Shown piece after piece: positions 45,211 to 58,700 of a stretch of 64,000 nucleotides of DNA. A program made the position numbers and the translations under genes. Numbering within the stretch: position 1 is the stretch's first letter; every line of letters starts with the position of its first letter. The notes under the pieces are model-generated. The model searched no databases. It was not told the origin of the DNA and was given only the letters and a program-made list of their open reading frames with translations. The stretch is from Ancistrus triradiatus (Eukaryota; Chordata; Actinopteri; Siluriformes; Loricariidae): the NCBI GenBank assembly GCA_025084515.1, contig JAJAGP010000218.1, positions 434,001 through 498,000 of the forward strand. Reading direction: 5' to 3'.

Positions 45211-45346
45211 TTATACCAGGCTGCCAGGCCAGGACACCACAGTAAGTGTGACTTTATTCTTCTGCAGCTTCAGCATAGGAATCAGTGAAGAGTTGTTCAT
45301 GCCTACTGTAGTGGCTCCATTCACAGCCACAATTTCATCACCACAC
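45211..45346 (-). CDS. lnx2b: LNX gene coding exon 9 (end of PDZ4, C-terminus)
   Basis: Completes Lys636, then CGDEIVAVNGATTVGMNNSS to VVSWPGSLV and TAA at 45213-45211. Acceptor TTGCAG. Confidence 0.95.
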
Positions 45347-48300
45347 CTGCAAGGACAGCAGGGGCAAAGGAAAGATTAGACTGGTTCCTGCTTACCCGTG
45401 AGCCTAAAATAGTATATATTCCATGAATGATTTCAGAAGCAAGACAACTGGACAAGCAAAAAGTTTTCAAGACTGTAGAATTTTAGTCAGGCTAAGTTAA
45501 AAGCCATTGTGGACAAGCTGAATAATGGGCATAATTAAAATGTGTGCAACAAAAACTCAAAACAAATGTTCTACTTTATGCAATAAATGTGATTGAGATT
45601 TCTGATTTAATTCAAATTTGGAGTTGGTTTATGGGCAAAATCACAACATCTTCAGTAAAAGATGGCTGCTAATTGTGTTCGCATCACAGCAAGGGAAGCT
45701 ATACAAGCTCCATTGACAACAAACTACTCACTGTGTGTTTAAGGGGGCAGTAACTTCAGGATCCTGCAGATGGGCTATAAATAGTTGCGGGGTGTGAGAC
45801 AGGATTCATAGATTGAGAAGAGGTGGTACAGTGCAGTGAATGTCTCGTTCGATGTGTGGAAAATGGGTCACAAAGCAGATGTTATTAATTGGCGAAAAAA
45901 GACATGATTGCATTTGGGTGTGCCAAAGGCCACAGTGTGAAGGAAGTAGCTGAATTTGCAGGTGTATTGAAGCATATGGTCATACGGCTCTACCAGTAGT
46001 GGCAAAAATCCCAGTCTATGGCAAATTCTCGTCAGAATAATGGCTAAAAAAATCAAACTGACGGATAGGGACCACTGGCATGTTTCACGACTTCTCCTAG
46101 AAGTCAATGAAGGCACTACACAACCATTTTTTGAAAGAGACACTCCAGAGCGAAATGCATACCATGAACATATGGAGCAGAGTGGCATACAAAAGGCCTT
46201 TGCTCACTTCTTTTTACAAGGTTACCCGGTTGCAGTGGGCAAAAATACACAGAAATCGTACAGTACATGACTGGAAACGTGTTATCTGGTCAGATGCATC
46301 TCATTTCTGCCTGTATGTGAATGATGCTAGGTGTCATGTTCATCAAAGACCTCAGGAAACTTTCTGCGTGCAAAGTGTGGTTCAAGCTGGAGGAGATTCT
46401 GTGATGTTATTGGGGGTGTGTTAATTACACAGAAATGAGTCCTTTGTTTGAGGTGACAGTATATTTGAACCACAATGCCTACATTGAGCTGCTGGGGTTA
46501 GGGTCATTCCTATCCCTATATTCCAAGATGACAATTCTCACATTGACACGGCTGAAATGTGAATGATTGCCACGGTGAACATTCAGGAGCAATCACACAT
46601 CCATCTGGACTGGGCCGCAAAGTCCGCAGATGTGAATCGTCTTGAAAATTAACTTTGCAATTCACTGATGTCGTCTACATCCAGAAATGTCCAGTCCATG
46701 CCAAATGGAATCGCAGCTGTTATTTGTGCTTGTGGAGGTATCCCAGGAAAAAATGTACAGTGAAATTTGACAGTAGAACCATGAAGTGGCCAAATTACCA
46801 TCAAAAATTCATAGTACAACTGTGATATAATTAATGGCCAGTTCATAGTCCACCAAGTTTACAGTTGTACTATGAAATTTCACAGTAGAACCATGAAGTG
46901 GCCAAATTACCATCAAAAATTCATAGTAGAACTGTGAACTTCATGGTCAAACTGTGAAAGTTCACATTAAAACTGTCAAGCAATTCACAGTACATTTTTT
47001 CCTGGGATGACAGGCTCATAGGTATGTTTCAGTCACAGTCACACATATTTATGTAGAATCCGAACAGCATGGAATCTGCTTCCAAACAGCATAATTCTAT
47101 GTACAGGCAAATAACTGCATGGTGCTGGTGCTGCAACTTGCTACAAACTAAAACTTGAAATACAGTACAAATTTGTACCAAAGACAAATGACTTACTTGA
47201 GACGTCCATCAAAGTGGGCAGGAGTGCCAGGCACTATGGTCTTGATAAAAAAGGGTTGCTGACCTCGACTCTCTTCATAACCCCCCACGATACTGAAGCC
47301 CCAGCTTTCATTATTAGTTTTCAGCAGTACAATGTCACGGCACCAGTGCATGTGGCTTGGGGAAAAAAAAAAAAAAAGAGTGCAAATCAAATTCCATATC
47401 GTCAGTGTGAACTTGGTTTGCATGTAATAAAAAGGTTTAGATGCAATCACAGACTGATTTTTTTAAATAAAAACTTGCACGGTATAACTTAAAACACATT
47501 GCACTAAATGATTATATACTGTATACGTACCTGGGTAGGCCTAACCAGCGCGTCCACAGTGGAGCCCAATTGATATCATCTTCTCTGAGGTTCTCCAGCG
47601 TGTCCATTTCCTCTTTATTTGCTGCCTCTGGATCTTGCTCTTCGTCCTCCGCAACGGTACGAATGACACGTAGCGTCACAGCACTCTGAGCTGCCTGCGT
47701 TTTCAGCACAGACACTGCTTCATTATAGGTCAGCTGGGTCAAGTCAACACCATTGATGCTCAGCAACACATCACCTGGGAAAACAGTGATTCAACTCTTC
47801 AATACTCAACGCAAAAGGATTTAGATATGACTGGTAACTTCAGAGTTGACAAAAACCAGTTACTGATGTTCAGACAGACTGAGACCTCTGCTCTTTAGCA
47901 AGTAGCAGCAGGATGTTATACCTGGTTTGATCGTGCCATCTTTGTGAAGGCATCCCACTGGCTGCACACTGGTGATGTAGACAGGCAAGCGACTGCGGCC
48001 GTCTCTCCCACCAGCAATTGTGATGCCCAATGAATGACGTGGCTCCTTCTTAAGATTGACTGTCTTCTCCTGACTGGAGAATCCACCAGGAGGATCCTAA
48101 ATCAAAGGTAACATACACATAGTGCCAGGTGTTTCAAAATAAATAATTTATAAATAAATAAACACAACCGCATACACAGAAGTGTGCGTCAATTAACGTC
48201 CATGATGAAATCAGTGAATACCATATTATATACTTTGTATAACATGCTTAATGGAACACTGTAGAGTACCAGCTACTCACTAGATTTTTAACACTAACAG

Positions 48301-51300
48301 TGCACATAATTGATGTGAGTGGTAACAGCTCTGGCTCATCATCTAAAGTACTTATAAGGAGAGTAACACCAGCCAAACTTGCACAATATTCACTCTGCTC
48401 ATGTGGATGCCATCCATATTTAATAAAAGTTTGTGTTTAATAAAACCAGATGCTGCGTGGTCGTATGTGTCATTACAATTGCTGTGCTTCAACTGCTAAT
48501 GTAACTGGCAAGTACTGCCTGGCCAAAAAAAGGTCACACACTAATATTTCGTTGGACCGCCTTTGGGTTTGATCACACATTCGCTGTGGCATTGTTTCCA
48601 CAAGCTTCTGCAATATTATAACATTTATTTCTGTCCAGTGTTGCATAAATTTTTCCCCAAGATCTTGTATTGATGATGGGAGATTTGGACCACTGCACAA
48701 AGTCTTCTCCTGCACTCCCAAAGATTCTCAATGGGGTTCAGGTCTGGACTCTGTGGTGGCCAATCCATGTGTGAAAATGACGTCTCATGTTGTCTGAACC
48801 ACTCTTTCACAATTTGACCCTTAGACACAATTAGACCCTTCAAACAGATTAACATCTTTTCCATGACCACAGGATGCGTCTTTCAACATGGTTGTTTAAC
48901 AAATAAGAAGCTACTCACTGCATCAGTAAGGGTTAAAATAACTCGTTGCCAGCTGAAACATAATCACCATTGCAGTAATTACCCAATGGGAGGTTCTTTT
49001 TTAACTATTTAACTATTTGCTTAGTTAAATCCAGGTGATGACCTTTTTTTTTTGGCCAGGCAGTGTAATATATGGGTTATGCTAATTACCTTAATAGACA
49101 ATGGATGTATATGCGAATGGACACTATGCGACTATTTTTAAAATATACAGAGAATTCTACAATCTATTCCAGAATTTGCAAAGCACAGACAGTAGTGCAA
49201 ACAGCAGATATATGGCTAGCAGCGACTGTGGTAGCCTATCGGTTAAGGTACTGCACTCTGGACAAACCCCACATCTGCCAAGCCACCACTGTTGGGTCCT
49301 TGAGCACGGCCTTTAACCCACAACTTCTTGGATTGTAAGACTGTATAAGTAGCAAGTCGCTCTGGATAAGGGTGTCTGCTAAATGACATGAATGTAAATG
49401 TCAATATATAAGGGCCATTTCCAATTTATAGTTCAAAAGGCAATCTTTTAACTGAATTAGCTCATTAGCTCTTACAACCTCGTTATCCGCCACATTCTTA
49501 GAAAAGCCATTTTCATTCAAATATCATCCAACCAAAATAAAACTGCTTACATATCCTTACATAAAACTACTTTACGTGCAAAGAAGACAGCCCAAGAAAC
49601 TTGTCTGACTCCTGTGGTGAAACATTTGTAAAAACAAACATGCCTCTTTTCCAAATTAAGCTGCAAACAGAAAGCAGTGCTAATGTGAAGGGACTGACAC
49701 TTTGCCATCGTAACTCATGTCTATTGGCAAAAGCCACAGCTTCCACTATCTTTTTCAGTGCTGCAGAAGGTGTAAAGGAGGGGGGGTCTCTTCCTACCCA
49801 GCAGGGGGCCCTCCCTCCAAGCAAGAGTAAAGGCTTCAACTCAGCAGGTGAAAGCTAACTGTCACCAGCTTTGATCACTAGCTCCAAACTACACAGCAGA
49901 GTGGGTGAAAGAGGCAGAGCAGCACCCTCAGCCTTTTGATCACGAGTGAGGTTCCAAGATAGAGACTAACTGCTTTATTCTCACTCTCACCGGCCTGCAT
50001 CTGCTGCCTCTGGCTTTCACCTCTGAGCCACTGAGGAAGTGACACTGAATCAAGGTGCGACAGATAGCAGTGTGAAGAGGGATTTCAGAGAGAAAGAAAA
50101 GAACCACACACACAGCCACATGGCATCAGTAGAGTTTAGTTTTAGTATTTATTTATTTAGTGTCACATCAGCACTAACGCCGGACAGGAGGTTACACCGA
50201 TATTAGTCCAGCGCACTCACACTTGGAACAATTTAAAGACACCAATTAACCTAACGTGTCTTAGGAGTATGGGTTGAAACCAGAGCACCCGGAGTAAACC
50301 CATGCAGACACAGGGACATACACCCTCCTGGAGCTGTGTCTGCTTATTCTAAGAGAATTTTCTTCTTCGTGACTTGTTTCCATAGATCTGGTTGCTTGTT
50401 TCTTTCATTGGACCTGTCAACCCTGGAAATAATCCGCGAAAGGCTACTAAACACTTTTGGGGAGACCCTGAAATGCTGTAAATGCTCGATGAAATGAAGA
50501 ATTTCATTAATTATTAAAGCACATGTATACTCATTGATCGGGATTACTGACAAAATCTGATTTTCTGCAGTTATCGGATTATTAAGGCCATGTAAATGCA
50601 CCTAGCCCTGTTATGGACTGGTGCCCTGTTCAGGGTACATGCTTGGCAGTGCCCTGCAAAACCTGAGGACAGACACTGGATGCCCGGAATACAGCCGTTG
50701 CATTTAAAACTACAGCCTTCACACTTAAATGTGGTTGTATGTGGTTTGGGACAAGCACATTTCTCTGTACTAACCCTATTTCCACATATATTAGAGTTAG
50801 CGCTAGAGTTCCAACACACCGGAACTGGAAGATATGAACAAAATTGCATTGTAATAAATTCTTATGATACACTTTGCATAAATATTGTATGCACAAGTGC
50901 TTTGGTAACTCTGACTTCAATACTCCTGTGGTTTACAAGCTGTTAGAATGTTTTCCAAGAGTTCCCTGTTAGATACACTATGTAAGAAAAACTATGTGGA
51001 CACCCCAATTTTATATCCAAAAACATGGCTATTAGTATGAAAGACCTTGCTTTAGTACTACAACAGCCTTTCCACTAGATTTTGCAACATGACTGTGAGG
51101 TCTGGCACTGATGTTGGACAACATTATAGAGTTGATGTCTGGGCTTTAGCCAACCAAGTTCTCCAAGGTTCTTTATGGACTTCATTTCAGTATGGCAGTC
51201 CAAAAAACTGACTAACTAACTTGTTGGGAAGGTTGAAACCTATAAAAGTGTCATACTGAGAGTTACTGAGTGTTTGTTACTCATTGCTGAGTTACTCATT

Positions 51301-52696
51301 TGTTTGTCTATGAAGATTCCATGACTATTTGCTTGATATTATGAAGCTGGTAGCAGTGGGAGTGCCTGAAATACCAGAGACTGCTAATTAGAAGGAGTAG
51401 CCCTACATAAAGTGTACATAACGCTTGTAAACAAAAATACCCTGAACCCGTTACATTTGTCACATGTGACATCATAAATTCTTTACCTTCATAAATGTGG
51501 ATCGGCGTCTGAAGTATGGATTCTCAACTCTCCTAGCCACTCTGGTCTGTACCTCACCTCCCTCTTCAGAAGAATCTGGCTGCCTCATCACCACAAAGTT
51601 AACTCGTACTTCACTTGCCTGCACAACCAAACAAAAACATGCTGATTACACAACATGAAAACAAAGATTACATAAATTATCAGAAATTAAAAAGTACATA
51701 CATGGCAAAGACAAACAAAAATGGGGTAAAATTTTAGGTAGATTTTTCCTATGCTCAGGCATGGCACACATTGTTTCTATTTATAACACAAGGTCAATGT
51801 ACCGTTCGTCTCTTAACCCTCCCAGTTCCAGTATGATTTAATCGGTGCTGTAGTTATGTCCTTGTACAACACCTTTTTTTAGATTTTAGAACATATTCAA
51901 AAATCATGAAAGCACAATGCCCTGACATTTTGTTCACAAATGTCTACATCTGGTCAAATAAGTACATAACATATCACCAGTCAGTGCCAAGGCAGTACAC
52001 AGTAACTATTTAACGATTTAAGTCACTGTATAACTAAACTGCAACAGTTCACTAGTCCAACATCACAGGAATGCATTTCAGAGAAATGTGGAAAATATTC
52101 TCTTATCAGTTAGTGTTGTTGCCTATCACCACCTGACCCCAAAATCCACCCAAGCACACACACTCCAGTACCTGGATAATCTGTGCTGCACTCTCTGGAG
52201 TTCCATGTCTCAAATCCTGGCCGTTGATGGCAAGCACTTTGTCATTGTTGCGCAGTTTGCCATCTTTGGCCGCAAGACCTCCTGGCAGGAGGTCCAGGAT
52301 GAAGACACCTGGTTCTTCAGACTTACGGATCAGCTTGATGCCAAGGGGCTCAGAGCGGTCTTGTTTCATCAGCATCACCTGTATTACTGCGCCTGGGCTG
52401 TGTGGAGTTTGAGTAATAGGGGCAGTAGAAGGGCTCAAATGGTTTTCAGGCCGTGGCTTAAAGCCCTTCTCCTGCATAACTGTGAGCCTGAGAATGGTGC
52501 ATGGTCGACGTAGCACAGTTATAGCGTTAGCATGAGGGACAGAAGCTAGGCTCACATCATTTGCCTGCAAAGATTAACAAAATAAAACAATTACTTAAGC
52601 CCTGTTAGGAACAGCAGACAGGCCTTCTCTCTGTCCATGGAGCGTTGACAACACAAGGAACAACTCCAAAAATCCCAAATCTTGGATTATAACAAT

Positions 52697-52782
<86 letters not shown>

Positions 52783-55700
52783 AATAACATTTGCAAATCA
52801 AAAGGTTGACAAGCCTGAAGAATGAGAGATAGAATTTCAACAAATGTATTATTTACTGCCTGCAACAGATCCAGTTACAGACTTTAAAAAGTCAAACAGT
52901 GCTACTTGCTATTTTGCTGATATTTGGGCAGTCGAAAGGGGAGAGAGGCCCCATTCATATTTTAAACATATCTGATTGGACTGAAAGGAGACAAGATGGA
53001 CTAAAGCCAGTCATTAATTCTGCCTGGAATTCCTCAGCTGAAAGCAAAGACAGCCATATTGGTTTAGTTTACTCTACCTCTGCATTCCAGGACTGTCCAG
53101 AACAAAAATCCAAGGTGAGCCCAAGATTGTGGGGGAGAAAAAGGAACCAAATGGAGGACCAGAATAAATGAAGACCTTAAACCTATTTCCTAAGAAATGT
53201 CACAAGCAATACTGTCCTTCACTTTATTATTAATAATTACCTCAGGTCTAACATATTTTACTTTGCATAGCTACAAAGGTAAACACAGAGGTGTGTTGAA
53301 AAGTGTGTAAAAAGTTACACCTTGGAAACACAGAGACATAATGCAGTTTACATGCACAATAATGAAACCTTTGGGATGACAAAAAATGGCATTAGAGTTC
53401 AAAGTTTTAAAACTTTTAAATAATCATGACAATAATATTATTATATTTTACCAAGCAAAATAGAGACAAAGATAAACCACTTCTCATTGTGAAATTAACA
53501 CCCTGTGTAGATATGCAAAGAAGGATTTTTGAAATAATCTTTAACAGGCAAATACAGTATATGTACCATTTAACAACCACATTACATTCTGTGAAACAGG
53601 ACGTTGACTGAACTATACATTGAATGGACATTACCATAGTCACATAGACTTTAATGCTACTGGACTGTAGATACAGTTGTGCTTGAACGTTTGTGAACCC
53701 TTTAGAATTGTCTATATGTCTGCATAAATATGACCTAAAACATCATCAGATTTTCACACAAGTCCTTAAAGTAAATAAAATAACCCAGTTAAACAAATAA
53801 GACAAAAATATTATAATTGCTCATTTACTGTACGTATTGAGGAACATGATCTGATATTACACATTACTGACCTCAGAATAAGAGCTGTTGATGCTCATCA
53901 GGCTGGAAAAGGTTACGAAGCCATCTCTAAAGAGTTTGGACTCCACTAATCCACAGTCAGACAGACTGTGTACAAATAGAGGAAATTCAAGACCATTGTT
54001 ACCCTCCCCAGGAGTGGTCGACCAACAAAGATCACTCCAAGAGCAAGATGTGTAATAGTTGGTGAGGTCACAAAGGACCCCAGGGTAACTTCTAAGTTAC
54101 TGAAGGCCTCTCTCACATTGGCTAATGTTAATGTTCATGAGTGCAACCATCAGAAGAGAACAACTGAACAACAATGGTGTGTATGGCAGGGGTTGCAAGC
54201 AGAAAAAGCCACTGCTCTACAAAAGGAACATTGCTGCTCGTCTGCAGGGTTGCTAAAGATCACGTGGGAAAAGCTCCAGGAAGGCTATTAGAAGAATGTT
54301 TTGTGGACGGATGAGACCAAAAATAGAAACTTTTTGGTGGTTTAAAAAAAAAAAACATTATGTTGGAGAAAGGAAACACTGCATTCCAGCATAGGAACCT
54401 TATCCCATCTGTGAAACATGGTGTGGTAGTATCATGGTTTGGGCCTGTTTTGCTGCATCTGGGCAGAACGGCTTGCCATCATTGATGGAACAATGAATTC
54501 TGAATTATATCAGAGAATTCTAAAGGAAAATGTCATTACATCTGTCCATGAACTGAATCTCAAGAGAAGGTGGGTCATGCAGCAAGACAACAACCCTAAG
54601 CACACAAGTCGTTCTACCAAAGAATGGTTAAAGAAGAATAAAGGTAATGTTTTGGAATGGCCAAGTCAAAATCCTGACCTTAATCCAATAGAAATGTTGT
54701 GGAAGGACCTGAAGCCAGCAGTTAATGTGAGGAAACCCACCAATATTCCAGAGTTGAAGCTGTTCTGTACGGAGGAATGGGCTAAAATTCCTCCAAGCCG
54801 GTGTGCAGGATTGATCAACAGTTTAGTTGCAATTATTGCTTCACAGGGGGGTCACACCAGATACTGAAAACAAAGATTCACATACTTTTGCCACTCACTA
54901 ATATGTAATATTGGGTCATTTTCCTCAAAAAATAAATGACCAAGTATAATATTTTTGTCTCATTTGTTTAACTGGGTGCTCTTTATCTACTTTTAGGACT
55001 TGTGTGAAAATTTGATGTTGTTTTAGGTCATAATTATGCAGAAATATAGAAAATTCTAAAGGGTTCACAAACTTTCAAGCACTACTCTATAAAGGATATT
55101 TTCACAAAAAAAAGCATGCAAACACAATACATGAATGAGCCAGAGATAACACTAAAAAAGTAAGACGCTACCATCCCATAGACGCACAAACATGAGTAAC
55201 TTGCACAAAAAAAGTCTCTAAGACATCAACCACTGTTCCGGAGTATTGATTGGCTTTTGAGGTGACCAGCTGTTTATGGCTGCAATCTCCACTATGAATT
55301 TTTTTTTAATAATTTATTATACTTTACAAGACCTTGGTGAAGTGAATGGTTGTTGATTGGATGGCGTTAAATGGCGCATACCTGTACAGCATCATGGCAG
55401 TATAAAGTATACAACGCATTTTCAAATATGAAAACACATACACAGATGATAGAAGGTAAATTGTAGTCTAAAGTAATAACACAATTTGTTGCTTCTTAAA
55501 AATTATTGCCAACCTTCCTTATGAAATCTTAATTCAGTCCGCTGTTTGCATGTCAAAAATTACTGCCGAGTGGAAGAAACTTCCTAACAGGCTGTGAAAG
55601 CAGAGAGTTTTGCTAAATAGAATAAAAACTCACTGTGTATACTGGGTGTAACATCAAATGGGTAAGAACTGATATTGCTATAACATGCAGAGAGCGTGTA

Positions 55701-58700
55701 GGGAGCTAAATTTAATCTCTTCAAAACAGAATTCATTACACAATGAAATCTGACATGGCTCACCTCTAGAATGTGGTCCCCTGGGGCCAACTTGGAATTA
55801 CGGGCAGCCACCGAGTCACGCACAATCTCTTGAATGACGATATTTCCCAGGGGTGTGTCCTTCCCTCCCACTATGCGCAAACCCAAATCTTCCCCTGGCT
55901 CATCTCGAAGCAGCTCAACAACATTCGACTCTGCCACAAGGCTGGACCTGAGTGGGGTTTCTAGGAGAGATGGTGTCAGATATTATAAAATTCTGTTTCA
56001 TTTCAAATACAACCTGACAGCTGTAGACTCTCTTCAAACAGTGTCCAATAATCAAGTAATAATGCATTTGATTTTGGCTTGCATTCTCTGCCAGAAGAAC
56101 ATTGTGTTACTCAAAGAATGATGCCATGTCTTGTAAGACAGCAAGTCAGTTGTTAAGTGATTATTATGATTAGGTGTGGGATCATAAATACACAGAGCAG
56201 TCCTGATTCATTTCTGCATCTCCAAGCAGACATGGATACTATGGTAACTGCCCAGGTGTAGATGTGTTCACAGAAAGCAGATAGTGACGAGAACTGATTG
56301 CTATAATTGCACAGCCTACAGCAGTATATCACATCACAGATTTTCCAGTCATTCCAAGCCAGTAGCTAACAAGAATTAGGTGATTCATTGTTACCCTTAC
56401 AAAGAATCACCTCATCAAAAGCACCAGCTGTTTTCTAACTAAAAGTCAACACAGCTGCAAATCCATTTCCTCTCATTTACACTGACTTCTGTCAGACCTT
56501 CACACTTTTCTTTTACACTGACACAAGCTGATAAGCTGTTATTCAAAGCAGGTTCTTTAAAAACCTGCCATGATGACCCCCTTATTTAGTTTCCGTAATC
56601 ACACAAACACAAGTACATTATACTTAAGAACATACAAGAAAAAAGGTTCATATTAAATGACCCATAACATTTATTAACTTGTGTAATATAAGCCCGAACA
56701 CAATCAGACCTGACAAGTATGTATGTACCTTGGATTGGGCAGAAATAAAATAACTACTTTACCATCCTCTCCCTCCTCAAAGGCAAGATTAACCATGCCT
56801 GGATCTGGGGGCCCTCGAGGATTAGATGTGCGTGTAAGTGTAGGATTAGATTTGGTGTCAGACTCGCCCTCTGTCTTGCTACCCTTCAACTCATTCCAGG
56901 AGGGCCTCTTCCTCCTTTCAGCCTCCTCCCTTAGCCTTTTGAATGCGGGGCATCTGGGAAGGAAGGGGTGATAGAGAACCAACAGGAAGAGAAACAAGAT
57001 AAGAAATGAGATTGAGAGTACATGAGAAAGAGAGAATATAGAATCCAAAAGATCAAGATGGGGGAAACGAAGCAATGGGAAATCAAAACACACTTCATTA
57101 GCGAGTATGGTTCATTACTCCATGGTCTAATGTTTATTAACATACACAACATTTATTAGCGAACGGCAGAGGCAGTAACTTAAAATAAGACTAAGTGTAC
57201 TCAGTCTTTTGGACATGTTATATTCAAAAGTCAGTATAAACAGGAGTGGAAAAAGTGTTCATTCATTTCTTTCAGTTCATAAGTGCTTTATGTCAACTTG
57301 TTAACACATGTCAGCATTGTCTTAACAAGCCTCGCTGCTCAAGTGGATGAAATCAAGGCTTAAGCTTTGTGCACACTGCAAGACTTCAAGTCTCTGAACT
57401 GCTGAACAATTCATACGGCACAACTTGGACTGCATGCAATCAGATCAGTCTTCAGTTGTCATTGGGGTGAATGCATTACAAAATTAATCTTAGGTAGGTA
57501 CCACAGACTAAATCACTAAATTCAATTATGCATATAAAATATAAGATCACTAAGAACATAAAGATCACTAAGAAGTAGTAGACAGAGTAAAGCTGCAGAC
57601 AAATTAGGAAAAAAGAGGCTGTACAGAACGTGACTACTACTCTTTGTACTATGCTTTACTATGCAACAAAGAAAGATCAACTTAGAACAGAATCAGATCT
57701 GGCCATAACAGTGTGCTCTTCCACCTCCCCCTTCTAGCCTCCGGTCCATGTGAATTACCCTCCAAACAACCTTTATACCTCACCATTAGAGCAAAGCTGA
57801 CAGCTTAGATAGTAAGCAGAGGACCAGCCCATGCAAAAGAAATGCATGCAGGGGCCCACGAAGATCTCTACTTTGGGTATTTTTCTGAAGAATATGCTGT
57901 GACAGGACCAAACATTAGCTACATAAATACTGGAGTTTGTTTTTTTTTTATTAACAAAGTTGAACAAAACTTCAAGATTCAAGATTTTCATTTGTCACGT
58001 GCATTTGTAGCTGTTACAAAGTACAGTGATATGTACTTTTTTGCACTGATGCAACAGAGTGACCTAAAATTAATGGCACAGCCAAAGCAAACTGTGGCAA
58101 TTAATTCATGCTCCCATTAGTCATGTTTAAGTGGTTAAATCATGTGATTATTATCAGTTAGTTCCAACATCTTAGTCGACTGTTATATTCCTCATTCGTT
58201 AATCCAGCAAAGATCAAATCGCTTTGCTTTCACCAGGCTCAGATAAGCTGCAAGTCTGAGATGCCTGAGCATAACTTTTGGTGCTATTTATGCAAAAAAC
58301 ATATTTCAACTGTGTGAAACACAGTGGAAAGTCATTTTTAGCAAATTATTTTGCCTGGTGACTGTCCAGTTTCAGTAGATAATTAATCTTTAATCAACAA
58401 GAAGCCCACATAAATAGCAAACATATCTGTGAACACAGATTTAGTGTTTTTAGTATTTGCCCCAATGACTTTTAATAATTCAGAGCACACAGTTTAAATA
58501 CACAGATATCCATAGATGGTAGTCCTTTTTCAACATTTTGTCATGGGAATAGATTAGAGTAACAATATTAACAAAACTTGCAGTCTGTAGCTTAAGGCTA
58601 TGTCTGACACAGTAATACTAGCTCACATTATAAACATTTACAGAATTACTGACACCAACCTTTAAAATACTAACACCTATTATAAGGGTTATGAAAGCAT

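Noticed and set aside
49567..49858. Overlapping 85-90 codon frames on both strands in LNX intron 5
   Set aside because: No domain, no homology recognised and no splice sites with matching phase; likely chance.
52899..53171. Plus-strand 90-codon frame in LNX intron 3
   Set aside because: Antisense, no motif and low complexity around it; no support.
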